Assembly: GCF_000195635.1 (NCBI RefSeq)
Contig: NZ_GL882688.1
Span: 34,760 to 98,759, forward strand
DNA from: Bacteroides fluxus YIT 12057
GTDB taxonomy: Bacteria; Bacteroidota; Bacteroidia; Bacteroidales; Bacteroidaceae
Length of the DNA: 64,000 nucleotides
Reading direction: 5' to 3'
Shown here: positions 7,923 to 15,959 of the stretch, in pieces
How the letters are laid out: each line of letters opens with the position of its first letter
How positions within the stretch are numbered: the first letter of the stretch is position 1
The notes under the pieces: generated by a model
The model's database searches: none
Told to the model about the DNA's origin: nothing
What the model saw: the letters and a program-made list of their open reading frames with translations, nothing else
Made by a program: the position numbers and the translations under genes

Positions 7923-10331
7923 TCATTGCTTTCCGGCTTCACTTCCGTAACCATATCCATAGCCGTATTTCTTGCCATAGCCGTAGTATCTTCCGTATTT
8001 GCCGTAGCCATAATAATAGCCGTACTTTTTCTTCTTCATGTCGAGCCCGTTGATGACTGTGCACAAATTGGGGAGACGCTTGCGTTCCTGCAGTTCGTTG
8101 ATGAGTTGGTAGTCATTCTTGTGAGTGTAGTCGGCACGGCATACGTAGATGCTGGCGTCCGCTACGCGGGCGATGATTTGGGTGTCGGTCACCATGCCGA
8201 TGGGGGCGGTGTCCATGACAATGTAGTCATATTCTTTACGAAGCGTACGGATGGCGTCTTCCAGTGCCTGGCGTGCCAGCAACTCTGTAGGGTTGGGCGG
8301 AATGACGCCACCGAACAGGAGGCTGAGATTCGGGGTGACGTTGGAAGGCTGTATCAAGGTGTGCAGGTCGGTGCTTTGGGGGGAGGCAAGGTATTGGGTG
8401 ATGCCCTTTTCCTTGTGCGAAATTTGGAATACCTTGTTCAGTCCCGGTTTGCGGATGTCCAGTCCGATCAGTATGACTTTCTTGCCCAGCAAGGCAAGGC
8501 TGACGGCGAGGTTGGAGGCGATGAACGTTTTTCCTTCGCCGCTCATGGTAGAGGTGACAAGGATGACTTTCTTCTCGGGATCTCCCATCATGAAGAGCAG
8601 GCTGGTACGTAGGCTGCGGAAAGTTTCCGCCATGATGTCGTTGTCGTTTTCGCGTACGGCAATGGCGTGGGCGTGGCTTTCCGGCTGTTCGGTCAGCGGC
8701 ACGTCGCCGATGATGGGGACACTGGTCAGCCGTTCTACATCGGAGCGTCCTTCGATACGGAAGCTGAGGAGATTCAATATGTAGATGACGGCTACGGGGA
8801 TGCCGAAGCCGAGAATCAGAGCGATCATGTAGATTGTCCTGCTTTTGGGAGATACGGGAAATCCGTCGGCAAGGGCGTCGTCAATGATTTTGGCATTGTT
8901 GGCGGTAGCGGCGAGGGTGATGTTGTTTTCCTCGCGTTTCTGTAACAGCATCAGGTACAGTCCCGCCTTGATTTCCTGCTGGCGCTGGATGCTGACAAAC
9001 TGACGTTCCTGTGCGGGGGCGTTGCTGACGCGTCCGGCAAACTTGTCCGCCTGCCGGTCGAGGTCGGCTTTGGTGATGAGCAGGCCTTTGTGTACGCTGG
9101 CAATGGCGGTATTCAGGTTGGTGCGCATGTCTTGTATGTTACTGTCCAGCTTCCGGATGACGGGATTGCTTTCCGATGAAGAACGGAGCAGGCGGTTGCG
9201 TTCCAGGATCAGCATGTTGTACTGGTTGATTAATCCGGTGAGGGCAGCGTCGTTGAGGCCGACATTGGCGGGCAAGACGGACGTGTTGTCCGCTTTCTTC
9301 AGGTAGTCGGTCAGATATTCTACCAGGTTGAGTTGGGTGCCGTTCTCTACGCAGCGCTTTTCATATTCGGATTTTTCGCTGACGGCAAGCTGGGCGTCGC
9401 TGCTGAGGTCGGTCAGTCCGGCGCTGCGCTTGAAGCTTTCCAGTTCCTGCTCTGTGGTACCCAATTCTTGGTTGATGACGGCAATGCGCTCGTCTATGAA
9501 ACGCGCGGTGTTTTGGGCTACTTCGTTCTTGTCGTTGTTGGCGTCGCGGTTGTACATCTCTATCAGTTTGTTGATAAAGTCCTCGCCGCGCTTCCGGTTG
9601 GTGTTCTTCAGAGAGACGGCGGCTACGGAGGTGGTCTTGCTGGTAGGCTCTATGGAGAGTGCGCTGACGTAGCCTTTGGCCACTCCGAGGGGTTTTACGA
9701 TAGTGACATTGATTGTTTCGTTTTCTTTGGAGGCCTGTTCCGGGTTGGGCAGGAAGGTCAAAGTTCCGGCCTCACTGGGAAAGACGGCGGGCAGCCGGTC
9801 GAAATGCTTGCTGAAATCCTTGTCGTTGATGTTGGCGTTGACGTCCAATTTACCGTCGGGAAGCAGGTTGATTGTGAGCAGGATAGGGGCGCTCAGATGT
9901 TCGGCGTCTTCGGGCGAGAATTGGACAAGTACAGGAGAGTTACCGTATAACTCGACATGGTGAAAACTGCCTTTGGCTGAATAGTTGATATAGAGTCCCA
10001 ACTCTTTGACTACTTTCTTTACCAGAGACTTGCTGCGGAGTATTTCAATCTCGTTGTCGATGTTCTTGTTGGTGTTGATGATTCCCATGCCTTCGAAAAC
10101 ACTGAGGTCGCTGCCGGCACTGCCGCCTTTCTTGTCATCCTTGATGATGATGGAGGCGCTGATGTTATATATCGGAGTGGTATATTGCAGGTAGAGCCAG
10201 GCGCAGGCGAGGCATACGATGACGGAAGCGACAAACCAGGGCCAGCGTATGATGTATTTGAAAAGGACGGCCTGGTAATCCGTCTTTTCTTCTTTTTCTT
10301 CGAATAAGTCGTCGTAGATGTCTTCTTTCAT
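7923..10331 (-). CDS. Polysaccharide co-polymerase/tyrosine autokinase (Wzc-like)
   Basis: 802 residues, one polypeptide as in Gram-negative Wzc proteins. A first membrane segment lies at ~33-50, followed by the Wzz periplasmic domain with long coiled-coil stretches (~260-420), then a second membrane segment at ~507-527. The cytoplasmic kinase half has Walker A (SGEGKTF), Walker A' (ILIGLDIRKPG) and Walker B (YIVMDTAPIG). The C-terminus, from about residue 765, holds 13 tyrosines in a Lys/Gly/Tyr tail, the expected autophosphorylation cluster. It controls chain length and export of surface polysaccharide together with the Wza-like protein. 15 bp separate it from the gene upstream. Confidence 0.92.
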   Translation of the reverse strand: MKEDIYDDLFEEKEEKTDYQAVLFKYIIRWPWFVASVIVCLACAWLYLQYTTPIYNISASIIIKDDKKGGSAGSDLSVFEGMGIINTNKNIDNEIEILRSKSLVKKVVKELGLYINYSAKGSFHHVELYGNSPVLVQFSPEDAEHLSAPILLTINLLPDGKLDVNANINDKDFSKHFDRLPAVFPSEAGTLTFLPNPEQASKENETINVTIVKPLGVAKGYVSALSIEPTSKTTSVAAVSLKNTNRKRGEDFINKLIEMYNRDANNDKNEVAQNTARFIDERIAVINQELGTTEQELESFKRSAGLTDLSSDAQLAVSEKSEYEKRCVENGTQLNLVEYLTDYLKKADNTSVLPANVGLNDAALTGLINQYNMLILERNRLLRSSSESNPVIRKLDSNIQDMRTNLNTAIASVHKGLLITKADLDRQADKFAGRVSNAPAQERQFVSIQRQQEIKAGLYLMLLQKREENNITLAATANNAKIIDDALADGFPVSPKSRTIYMIALILGFGIPVAVIYILNLLSFRIEGRSDVERLTSVPIIGDVPLTEQPESHAHAIAVRENDNDIMAETFRSLRTSLLFMMGDPEKKVILVTSTMSGEGKTFIASNLAVSLALLGKKVILIGLDIRKPGLNKVFQISHKEKGITQYLASPQSTDLHTLIQPSNVTPNLSLLFGGVIPPNPTELLARQALEDAIRTLRKEYDYIVMDTAPIGMVTDTQIIARVADASIYVCRADYTHKNDYQLINELQERKRLPNLCTVINGLDMKKKKYGYYYGYGKYGRYYGYGKKYGYGYGYGSEAGKQ

Positions 10332-10346
10332 AATCAGGGTTGTTTC

Positions 10347-11144
10347 TTATTTGGTGATGGCGATGATAAGGCTTGCCAAAGACACTAAAGAGCCTACTAC
10401 AGAGAACCAGATGGTGGTGCTGGTGCTGATGTTGGAGGTTTTGGCCTTGGTCTTGTTGGGAGTGACATACACAATGTCGTTCTGTTGCAGGTAGTAGTAG
10501 GGAGATTGCAATATATCCGTGTCGTTTAGGTTGAGCGTGATGATTTCCCTTTTGCCGGCATTGTCTTCACGGATAAGCTTGACATTGTCGCGGATGCCGT
10601 AGATGGTCATGTCTCCTGCCATGGCAAGGGCTTCGAACAGGTTGACTTTCTCGTTGGAGATGGTGAAGGTGCCGGGGCTCGCCACTTCTCCGATGACTGA
10701 AATCTTGTAGTTGACCATCCGGACGGTAACGATGGGTGCCCTGTGGAACTGGGGGGCGAGTTTGTCTTTGACCAACTGTTCGGCTTCACCTTTGGTCAGT
10801 CCTCCCAAATGTATGGTTCCTAAAACCGGGAAATCGATGTTGCCCTGGTTGTCAACCAGGTATTGTTGTAGTGCAGGTTGTGAAGTCAATGATTTGTTGC
10901 CGGTATTGCTGACAGGGGTAGATACGGTCAGGTTGAACGGTTCTGCCAATTCCGGCTCTTCCGGGCAACTGACTACGATGGTCAACAGGTCCTTGGGCAT
11001 GATACGGGCATCATAGAGGGACGTTGTTTCATGGTGTTCTGTGGAGATGACCGGGTTGTCCTGCAAGTAGGGTACCTTCTTGTAGGACTGGCAGCTTGCA
11101 AGCATGGCTGTCGCCAGCAGGATAATGATACTTCTCTTTTTCAT
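10347..11144 (-). CDS. Polysaccharide export outer-membrane lipoprotein (Wza-like)
   Basis: 265 residues. Signal peptide with lipobox LASC (Cys ~18). Residues ~45-155 match the polysaccharide export domain (ARIMPKDLLTIVVS, then the strand IDFPVLGTIHLGGLTKGEAE), followed by an SLBB-like domain (VRMVNYKISVIGEVASPGTF). The C-terminus has a hydrophobic helix (VVGSLVSLASLIIAI). Such proteins form the outer-membrane channel for capsule or exopolysaccharide and work with a Wzc partner, encoded immediately downstream. Confidence 0.92.
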   Translation of the reverse strand: MKKRSIIILLATAMLASCQSYKKVPYLQDNPVISTEHHETTSLYDARIMPKDLLTIVVSCPEEPELAEPFNLTVSTPVSNTGNKSLTSQPALQQYLVDNQGNIDFPVLGTIHLGGLTKGEAEQLVKDKLAPQFHRAPIVTVRMVNYKISVIGEVASPGTFTISNEKVNLFEALAMAGDMTIYGIRDNVKLIREDNAGKREIITLNLNDTDILQSPYYYLQQNDIVYVTPNKTKAKTSNISTSTTIWFSVVGSLVSLASLIIAITK

Positions 11145-11198
11145 TTATGTGTATTTTTACAGTTTTGCATGGGATATGGAATTCGTATGTACAGGGGG

Positions 11199-12602
11199 CT
11201 AATATGCCTCTTTCTCTCCTTGTATGGCGTTCTTTACCGTCTTGTAGATGATATACATGTCGAGCAGGAAGGTCCAGTGCTCCAGATACCAGACGTCGCG
11301 CTGTACACGGCCCTCCATTTGCCAGAGCTCTTTGGTCTCGCCCCGGAAGCCGGTAACCTGCGCCCATCCCGTGACTCCCGGTTTTACGAGGTGCCTTACC
11401 ATGTATTGGTCTATCAGCTTGGAGTATTCCTCGGTATGCTTCAGCATGTGGGGGCGTGGACCTACCACGGACATCTGCCCCAAGAAAACGTTGATGAACT
11501 GGGGCAGTTCGTCGATGCTGGTCTTGCGGAGGAAGTTGCCCAACCGTGTCTTACGGGGATCGTGTGCGGTTGCCTGTATTTTGTCGCTGTCTTTGTTGAC
11601 ACGCATGGAACGGAACTTGTAGCACCAGAACTCCCTGCCGTTTTCTCCACTCCGCTTTTGCTTGAAGAAGATGGGGCCGGGGGAGGTAACCTTGATGGCG
11701 GTGCCTATTATCAGATAGACAAAGGGAAACAGGGTGCAAAGGAAGAGTCCCGAGAAGATAAGGTCGAATAACCTTTTTATCAGGCGGTTCTCTACCTGTG
11801 CCAGCGGTTCTTCGCGGATGCAGAGCACGGGTACATTGCCGAACATCTTGAAGTGCATGCGGCGATGCAGGTAGTTGCGGATATTGGGTACGCTGAAAAA
11901 GCGTATCATGTGGTTTTCGCAAAAGTTAATGATGGGGATGATTTCGTGGTCGCGCGCTGACGGGAGGCAGCAATAGACCTGCTCTGTAGGGTGCGTCTGC
12001 AGGTACGGAACGACTTCCGCGGGTTTTCCTAAATAAGAAACGTTGTCAGAAAAAAGTTCGGTTGGAAGGTCGGCGAAATAACCTATGACGCGAAATCCGG
12101 TGGTAGGGTCTCCTGCCATTTCCCGGTAGAGTTCGGCCATATTGTTGTTGCTGCCGACCAATATGACCGAGCGGGAATTGCCGCCATGCTTGCGGTATTC
12201 CTTTAGTATATGTCTGAATGTGAGTCGATAGGTTGCGAGGGTGATAAAGAAAATGCAATAAAAACAAACGAAGAAACGGACGGAGACGGCTCCTATATCC
12301 GCTAGGGTGATTAAGCTGATGAATACGAGGGCGTGCAGGCTGGTATTGCGCATCGCACGGCGTACGATGCGTTCGGGGCGCACGATGCGTTCGTGAAGGA
12401 TGACACCACCGGAATAATTGCATAGCAGGTAAACCAAATTCAGCAATACCAAAAGCTGGGGCAATGAATGGATAAATCCATTGCCCAGTGTTTGGTCACT
12501 GAATACATGATATAGCGAGATGAAAATAAGATTTAACAGGCACAAGTCACCGGCTATGATGACAGACTTAATGATCTTGTTGAAACGAAGAACTTGTTTC
12601 AT
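11199..12602 (-). CDS. Undecaprenyl-phosphate sugar phosphotransferase (WcaJ/WbaP-like)
   Basis: 467 residues. The N-terminal half has about four membrane helices and a nucleotide-binding-like region (SVILVGSNNNMAELYREMAG, ~140-260). The C-terminal half is the bacterial sugar transferase domain: one membrane-associated helix (~275-300), then TSPGPIFFKQKRSGENG, FWCYKFRSM and ELPQFINVFLGQMSVVGPRP. The enzyme loads the first sugar-1-phosphate onto undecaprenyl phosphate at the inner membrane and starts a repeat unit. First gene of a three- or four-gene operon. No promoter pointing toward it is visible in the fixed sequence; the only consensus promoter nearby lies in the invertible segment and faces away. 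Confidence 0.92.
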   Translation of the reverse strand: MKQVLRFNKIIKSVIIAGDLCLLNLIFISLYHVFSDQTLGNGFIHSLPQLLVLLNLVYLLCNYSGGVILHERIVRPERIVRRAMRNTSLHALVFISLITLADIGAVSVRFFVCFYCIFFITLATYRLTFRHILKEYRKHGGNSRSVILVGSNNNMAELYREMAGDPTTGFRVIGYFADLPTELFSDNVSYLGKPAEVVPYLQTHPTEQVYCCLPSARDHEIIPIINFCENHMIRFFSVPNIRNYLHRRMHFKMFGNVPVLCIREEPLAQVENRLIKRLFDLIFSGLFLCTLFPFVYLIIGTAIKVTSPGPIFFKQKRSGENGREFWCYKFRSMRVNKDSDKIQATAHDPRKTRLGNFLRKTSIDELPQFINVFLGQMSVVGPRPHMLKHTEEYSKLIDQYMVRHLVKPGVTGWAQVTGFRGETKELWQMEGRVQRDVWYLEHWTFLLDMYIIYKTVKNAIQGEKEAY

Positions 12603-12687
12603 GCTGAAATGGTATTTTCAGTCAACTCCTTGTCCTTTTCTGAAAAAAGAAACGAGAAGGCGGCTGTGTTCACTTTGTTTGTTTAAT

Positions 12688-12709
12688 CATTCTCTTACTT
12701 ACAAGGTAA
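12688..12709 (+). repeat. Partial recombination site (site A), direct repeat of site B
   Basis: Begins CATTCTCTTACTTACAAG and continues with GTAA before diverging. It matches 22 bp of the inverted site C (reverse complement) exactly and of site B with one mismatch. It lacks the second arm (GAGAATG). It lies 33 bp to the left of site B, in the same orientation. Confidence 0.75.
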
Positions 12710-12720
12710 TGGAAAAAAAT

Positions 12721-12749
12721 CATTCCCTTACTTACAAGGTAAGAGAATG
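12721..12749 (+). repeat. Left inverted-repeat site (site B) of the invertible promoter segment
   Basis: Two 11-bp arms, CATTCCCTTAC and GTAAGAGAATG, flank the 7-bp core TTACAAG, the layout of a tyrosine-recombinase crossover site. It is the inverted copy of site C at 13028-13055, with a single internal mismatch (C for T at its sixth base). Confidence 0.85.
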
Positions 12750-13027
12750 ATAACAAACTGTCATAAGTTATCTCAATGCATATTCAAGACGTATTTATAC
12801 AGATAATAGAGGTGATTGTAACAAAAGAAAAAAATACTTCGTTTCTTAAAAGTACAGCTATGTCAACATGCGTTTTCACTCTTTTAAAATGTAAGTATAA
12901 ATAACTACATAAATATATTGTACAATATACACATAGCCATTTTCCAATATGGTATATGCTTTGAAAATTAATCGTAATTATTGTGAAGTAGTTATATTTT
13001 TTTATACCTTTGCTGCCGGGAAAATAG
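12750..13027. promoter_or_regulatory. Invertible promoter segment (~278 bp), here in OFF orientation
   Basis: AT-rich segment with no credible gene, bounded by inverted sites B and C. It contains one clear Bacteroides promoter reading + (away from the polysaccharide operon at 12602) and I found no TAnnTTTG box on the - strand. Inverting the segment would turn that promoter toward the sugar transferase gene about 120 bp beyond site B. This is the same logic as the phase-variable surface loci of B. fragilis. The neighbouring tyrosine recombinase is the likely enzyme; ON/OFF state applies to this assembly only. Confidence 0.8.
12981..13012 (+). promoter_or_regulatory. Promoter inside the invertible segment
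   Basis: TTG at 12981-12983, a 21-bp spacer, and TACCTTTG at 13005-13012 fit the Bacteroides -33/-7 consensus. As assembled it fires rightward through site C and then antisense to the recombinase gene. Confidence 0.75.
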
Positions 13028-13055
13028 ATTCTCTTACCTTGTAAGTAAGAGAATG
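13028..13055 (-). repeat. Right inverted-repeat site (site C) of the invertible promoter segment
   Basis: On the - strand it reads CATTCTCTTAC, core TTACAAG, GTAAGAGAAT; it is the inverted partner of site B (28 bp, one internal mismatch). It lies 48 bp from the 3' end of the recombinase gene. Confidence 0.85.
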
Positions 13056-13102
13056 ATAATTCGTAGTGGAAGTAAGTTTTATTTTGTGTAAATACTTTAC
13101 AA

Positions 13103-14038
13103 TTATTTTTTTCTTCTTTTTTTGTTTTTATCAGAATGAATCGTTGCAATTACTTTCCTGTTGGCTTTACTCATTGCATTGTTATTAAAGGAGGCGAGAT
13201 AAACATGGGTAACTTTTTCCGAAGTGTGGCCTAAACTTTCGCTGATGAGGGAAATTGCCACTCCTTCTTCTTTGGCCGTCGTGGCCCAACTGTGCCGGGC
13301 GACATATGACGTCAGTGGGGTATTCATGCCGATCATTTTGGACAGGCGGTGTAAATGTTCGTTGTAAAGCCGTAAAGCGCTTTTATACTGCTTGTATCCT
13401 TTTTCTCCCGAGAAAGACAGGATGGGCAGCAGGTAGGGGGAGTCTTCGGCTCTCTTTTGGTATTTGCGCAATATTTGCCCGGCATAGGGTTCGATATAGA
13501 CAGAAAGTTGTTGGCGCGTCTTTTGGCGATAGTAATGGATGGTGTTGTACTTGACATCGGTCTTGCGCAGATGGGCGAGATCGACGAAAGGTATTCCCCG
13601 GAGATAAAAGCTCAGCAGGAAAATATCACGGCTGAAACACAATGCAGGCCGGTTGTCTAGATCGAGTTGCGCCAGTTTGCGGATAATGGCGGGAGGGACG
13701 GCACGCTTGACGGTAGGTTCGTAACCGGTGAATACAAACTCGAACAGTTCTTCCACCGATACCTTGAAGGGAATGCCTTGCTCGGCTGCCTGGTAGGATA
13801 TGGAACGGAGCATGCGCATATAGGCGGATATGGTGTTATGGCGGCGGCCCTCGGTCAACAGGTATTCTTCATACTTCTTGATGAATCCGGGGGTGAGGGC
13901 GTCGAAGGTAAGTTCGTCATTTTGGGCGAAACGGATAAAACTGTTGATGGTGCTGGTGTAAATGCCGGCGGTACTGTAGCGTCCGGTCTGTTTGGCCTCT
14001 GTTATCAGAGAATATGCGTAAGTATATATAGTCTTCAT
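13103..14038 (-). CDS. Tyrosine site-specific recombinase (probable DNA invertase for the adjacent promoter)
   Basis: 311 residues. N-terminal SAM-like DNA-binding domain (~1-110) and catalytic domain with Arg147 (FYLRGIPFVDLAHL), Lys173, Arg248 in TSYVARHSWAT, His271 (SLGHTSEKVTHVY) and nucleophile Tyr280. The usual His of the HxxR motif is Tyr245; from memory, Tyr is common in Bacteroides invertases of this family. Ends in a basic tail (KNKKRRKK). Its 3' end lies 48 bp from crossover site C, so the invertible segment is its obvious substrate. The present orientation of the promoter produces antisense transcript across this gene. Two sites of the inverted type make an invertase more likely than an integrase of a mobile element; no element ends are visible. 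Confidence 0.88.
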   Translation of the reverse strand: MKTIYTYAYSLITEAKQTGRYSTAGIYTSTINSFIRFAQNDELTFDALTPGFIKKYEEYLLTEGRRHNTISAYMRMLRSISYQAAEQGIPFKVSVEELFEFVFTGYEPTVKRAVPPAIIRKLAQLDLDNRPALCFSRDIFLLSFYLRGIPFVDLAHLRKTDVKYNTIHYYRQKTRQQLSVYIEPYAGQILRKYQKRAEDSPYLLPILSFSGEKGYKQYKSALRLYNEHLHRLSKMIGMNTPLTSYVARHSWATTAKEEGVAISLISESLGHTSEKVTHVYLASFNNNAMSKANRKVIATIHSDKNKKRRKK

Positions 14039-14078
14039 AATCTGATTTTTAATGAATTAGTATTGCATAACAAGCCTG

Positions 14079-14099
14079 CCGGTGAAATGTTTTCACCGG
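14079..14099. other. Perfect 9-bp hairpin
   Basis: CCGGTGAAA-TGT-TTTCACCGG between the ends of the recombinase leader and the Crp-like gene. Neither side is followed by a T-run, so it is not a classic terminator. It could be the end of the Crp-like transcript or an operator. Confidence 0.35.
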
Positions 14100-14144
14100 A
14101 ATGACGATCTATTGGGATTATGAAGCTTCGGGCAGACAGGGATG

Positions 14145-14729
14145 CTACAGTATGCCCGAACGCACCCGGCTCAATGTTTCCGGGGTCATCAGTAAATAGG
14201 ACGCGATGTGTGACAGAGGTGCCCGCTTGATAACTTCCGGTTGATGCTCCATAAGTTGATTGTAGCGTTCGCGTGCCGTTTCAAACCTCCAGGAATCTGC
14301 TTTGATTTGTGAAACGATGAGTGAATATTCCAGTATTTTGCGATAAAACATGTTTATTTCCCATGATATTTCAGTAAGAGTCAGCAGCTTGTTGTAGGGC
14401 AACAGATAAACGACGCTGGGTTCCAGCGCCTCGATCATGAGGTGGGTGGGCTCTTGTTTCAGGGTGCTTTCAATACAGATGACGATGCAGCCTTCGTATG
14501 AAAAATGTTCGGTTACATCTTTGCCGTTTTTATAATAGAATTGGCGTAACATTCCCTTACCGACAAAGACAATATGATGACTGACTTGTCCCTCGTTGAG
14601 GAGCAAGTCTCCTTTTTCCACTTCTTTGCGAATGAGTATTTCCTCTATCAGCTTTCTGCCTTCAAGAGCCATACCCGGATAGCGTGAATTGACGACAGCA
14701 TTTACGGTTTCTTTCAATAATGCATCCAT
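14145..14729 (-). CDS. Crp/Fnr-family transcriptional regulator
   Basis: 194 residues from the ATG at 14729 (MDALLKETV). The frame can be extended to 14759, but a -7 box on the same strand (14757-14764) would then lie within the coding region, so the shorter form is preferred. Residues ~25-115 form a cyclic-nucleotide-binding-like beta barrel (KGDLLLNEGQVSHHIVFVGKG, then HFSYEGCIVICIES). The C-terminal ~40 residues are a winged helix with LSHIASYLLMTPETLSRVRS. It lacks the cysteines expected for an Fnr iron-sulfur cluster. It is divergent from the menaquinone operon with closely packed promoters, so regulation of men genes is possible but not shown. Confidence 0.85.
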   Translation of the reverse strand: MDALLKETVNAVVNSRYPGMALEGRKLIEEILIRKEVEKGDLLLNEGQVSHHIVFVGKGMLRQFYYKNGKDVTEHFSYEGCIVICIESTLKQEPTHLMIEALEPSVVYLLPYNKLLTLTEISWEINMFYRKILEYSLIVSQIKADSWRFETARERYNQLMEHQPEVIKRAPLSHIASYLLMTPETLSRVRSGIL

Positions 14730-14752
14730 AATGCCAAATTTGTTCGTTTTGC

Positions 14753-14784
14753 TTGGCAAAGGTACTAAAAAAAGTGTATTTTTG
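14753..14784 (+). promoter_or_regulatory. Promoter of the menaquinone operon
   Basis: TTG at 14753-14755, 21-bp spacer, TATTTTTG at 14777-14784; the menF ATG follows 24 bp later. It overlaps the -7 box of the divergent regulator gene. Confidence 0.65.
14757..14764 (-). promoter_or_regulatory. -7 box of the Crp/Fnr-like gene
   Basis: TACCTTTG on the - strand, about 28 bp before the ATG at 14729. No good -33 element is seen. It decides the start codon of this gene. Confidence 0.55.
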
Positions 14785-14808
14785 CCATTTTGTTGAAGGA
14801 ATAATGAA

Positions 14809-15939
14809 ATGAATCTACCAGATACTTATATACAGGGTTTAGTGGATGGCTTGGCACATAGCCATTTGAGTTTTGCCTTGTACCGCTTGCCGTGGACTGA
14901 CGAATGTCGTTTTGTCCTGCAGGCGTCGGGTGAGGTGGAACGGCCTGAAAATATCGAAAGCCTGAACGGGAAAAAAGGATTTGTGATGGCTCCTTTCCGG
15001 CAGTCCGGCGAGCATCCTTTGGTGCTGGTCCGTCCGGAGGTGACTGCCTGCGGTTGGGATGAAATAGGCAAGGCGCTCTCTTTACCGGAATGTACGGATG
15101 CCATACGGGCGCACCGTTATATGCAAAGGCGACCTTTGCCCGGGTTACCGGAAGAAACCGGTAAAAGGAAATATGCGGAAGCTTTTGAGCGTTTTATCAC
15201 TCCGTTGCGGGAGAAACGCTTTCAGAAACTGGTTCTGTCGCGTGCGGATACGCAGGCTGTCAGCGACGGGTTCTCACCGTTGGATGCATTTGTCCGCGCC
15301 TGTAACAGCTATCCGCGTATGATGATTTATTTATGCCATACTCCCGTGTCCGGTACCTGGATGGGGAGCACTCCGGAAATATTGCTGAGCGGCTATGGCA
15401 GTGAATGGCACACGGTGGCGTTGGCGGGCACCATGCCGATGAAGGAGGAGGTAATGCCGACGGAATGGGACAGCAAGAACAGGGAGGAACAGGGTTGTGT
15501 GGCCGATTATATCCGCCGGATTGTCGGGAGATTCGGAGACGGGATGACAGAGCAAGGTCCATATACAGCCCGTGCCGGTCAATTGGTGCATCTCAAGACG
15601 GATTTCTCTTTCCTGCTGAAGGATACCGGCGGACTGGGGAACCTGTTGCAGGAACTGCATCCCACTCCCGCCGTATGCGGATTGCCGAAGGAAGAGGCTT
15701 TCCGGTTCATACAGGATAACGAAGGCTACGACCGCAGCTATTACTCCGGTTTCATAGGCTGGCTGGATCCCGAAGGGCATACGGACCTTTACGTCAATCT
15801 GCGCTGCATGGAGATAGGCTCCGGCAGAGCAACCCTATATGCCGGAGGAGGAATCCTGCCCCGTTCGGAAGTGGGGCCGGAATGGGAAGAGACGGGAGAG
15901 AAGATGAAGACGATGAGAAGAATAATTCAAAATTCATAA
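14809..15939 (+). CDS. menF: Isochorismate synthase
   Basis: 376 residues, normal for the family. Converts chorismate to isochorismate, the first committed step to menaquinone. The chorismate-binding domain covers ~125-376: KLVLSRAD, then TWMGSTPEILLSG, the HTVALAGTMP strand, HPTPAVCGLPKEEA and the C-terminal YAGGGILPRSEVGPEWEET that binds Mg and substrate. N-terminal ~120 residues are less conserved. First of five closely spaced men genes; ATG at 14809 follows the promoter by 24 bp. Confidence 0.95.
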   Translation: MNLPDTYIQGLVDGLAHSHLSFALYRLPWTDECRFVLQASGEVERPENIESLNGKKGFVMAPFRQSGEHPLVLVRPEVTACGWDEIGKALSLPECTDAIRAHRYMQRRPLPGLPEETGKRKYAEAFERFITPLREKRFQKLVLSRADTQAVSDGFSPLDAFVRACNSYPRMMIYLCHTPVSGTWMGSTPEILLSGYGSEWHTVALAGTMPMKEEVMPTEWDSKNREEQGCVADYIRRIVGRFGDGMTEQGPYTARAGQLVHLKTDFSFLLKDTGGLGNLLQELHPTPAVCGLPKEEAFRFIQDNEGYDRSYYSGFIGWLDPEGHTDLYVNLRCMEIGSGRATLYAGGGILPRSEVGPEWEETGEKMKTMRRIIQNS

Positions 15940-15959
15940 TTCAAAATTAATTATCTCCA

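Noticed and set aside
9333..9950. Antisense open frame over the Wzc-like gene
   Set aside because: Shadow of a long conserved gene; Gly/Val-rich composition is typical of reading the opposite strand of a GC-biased gene.
14079..14099. Perfect hairpin as an intrinsic terminator
   Set aside because: No T-run on either side; listed only as a hairpin.
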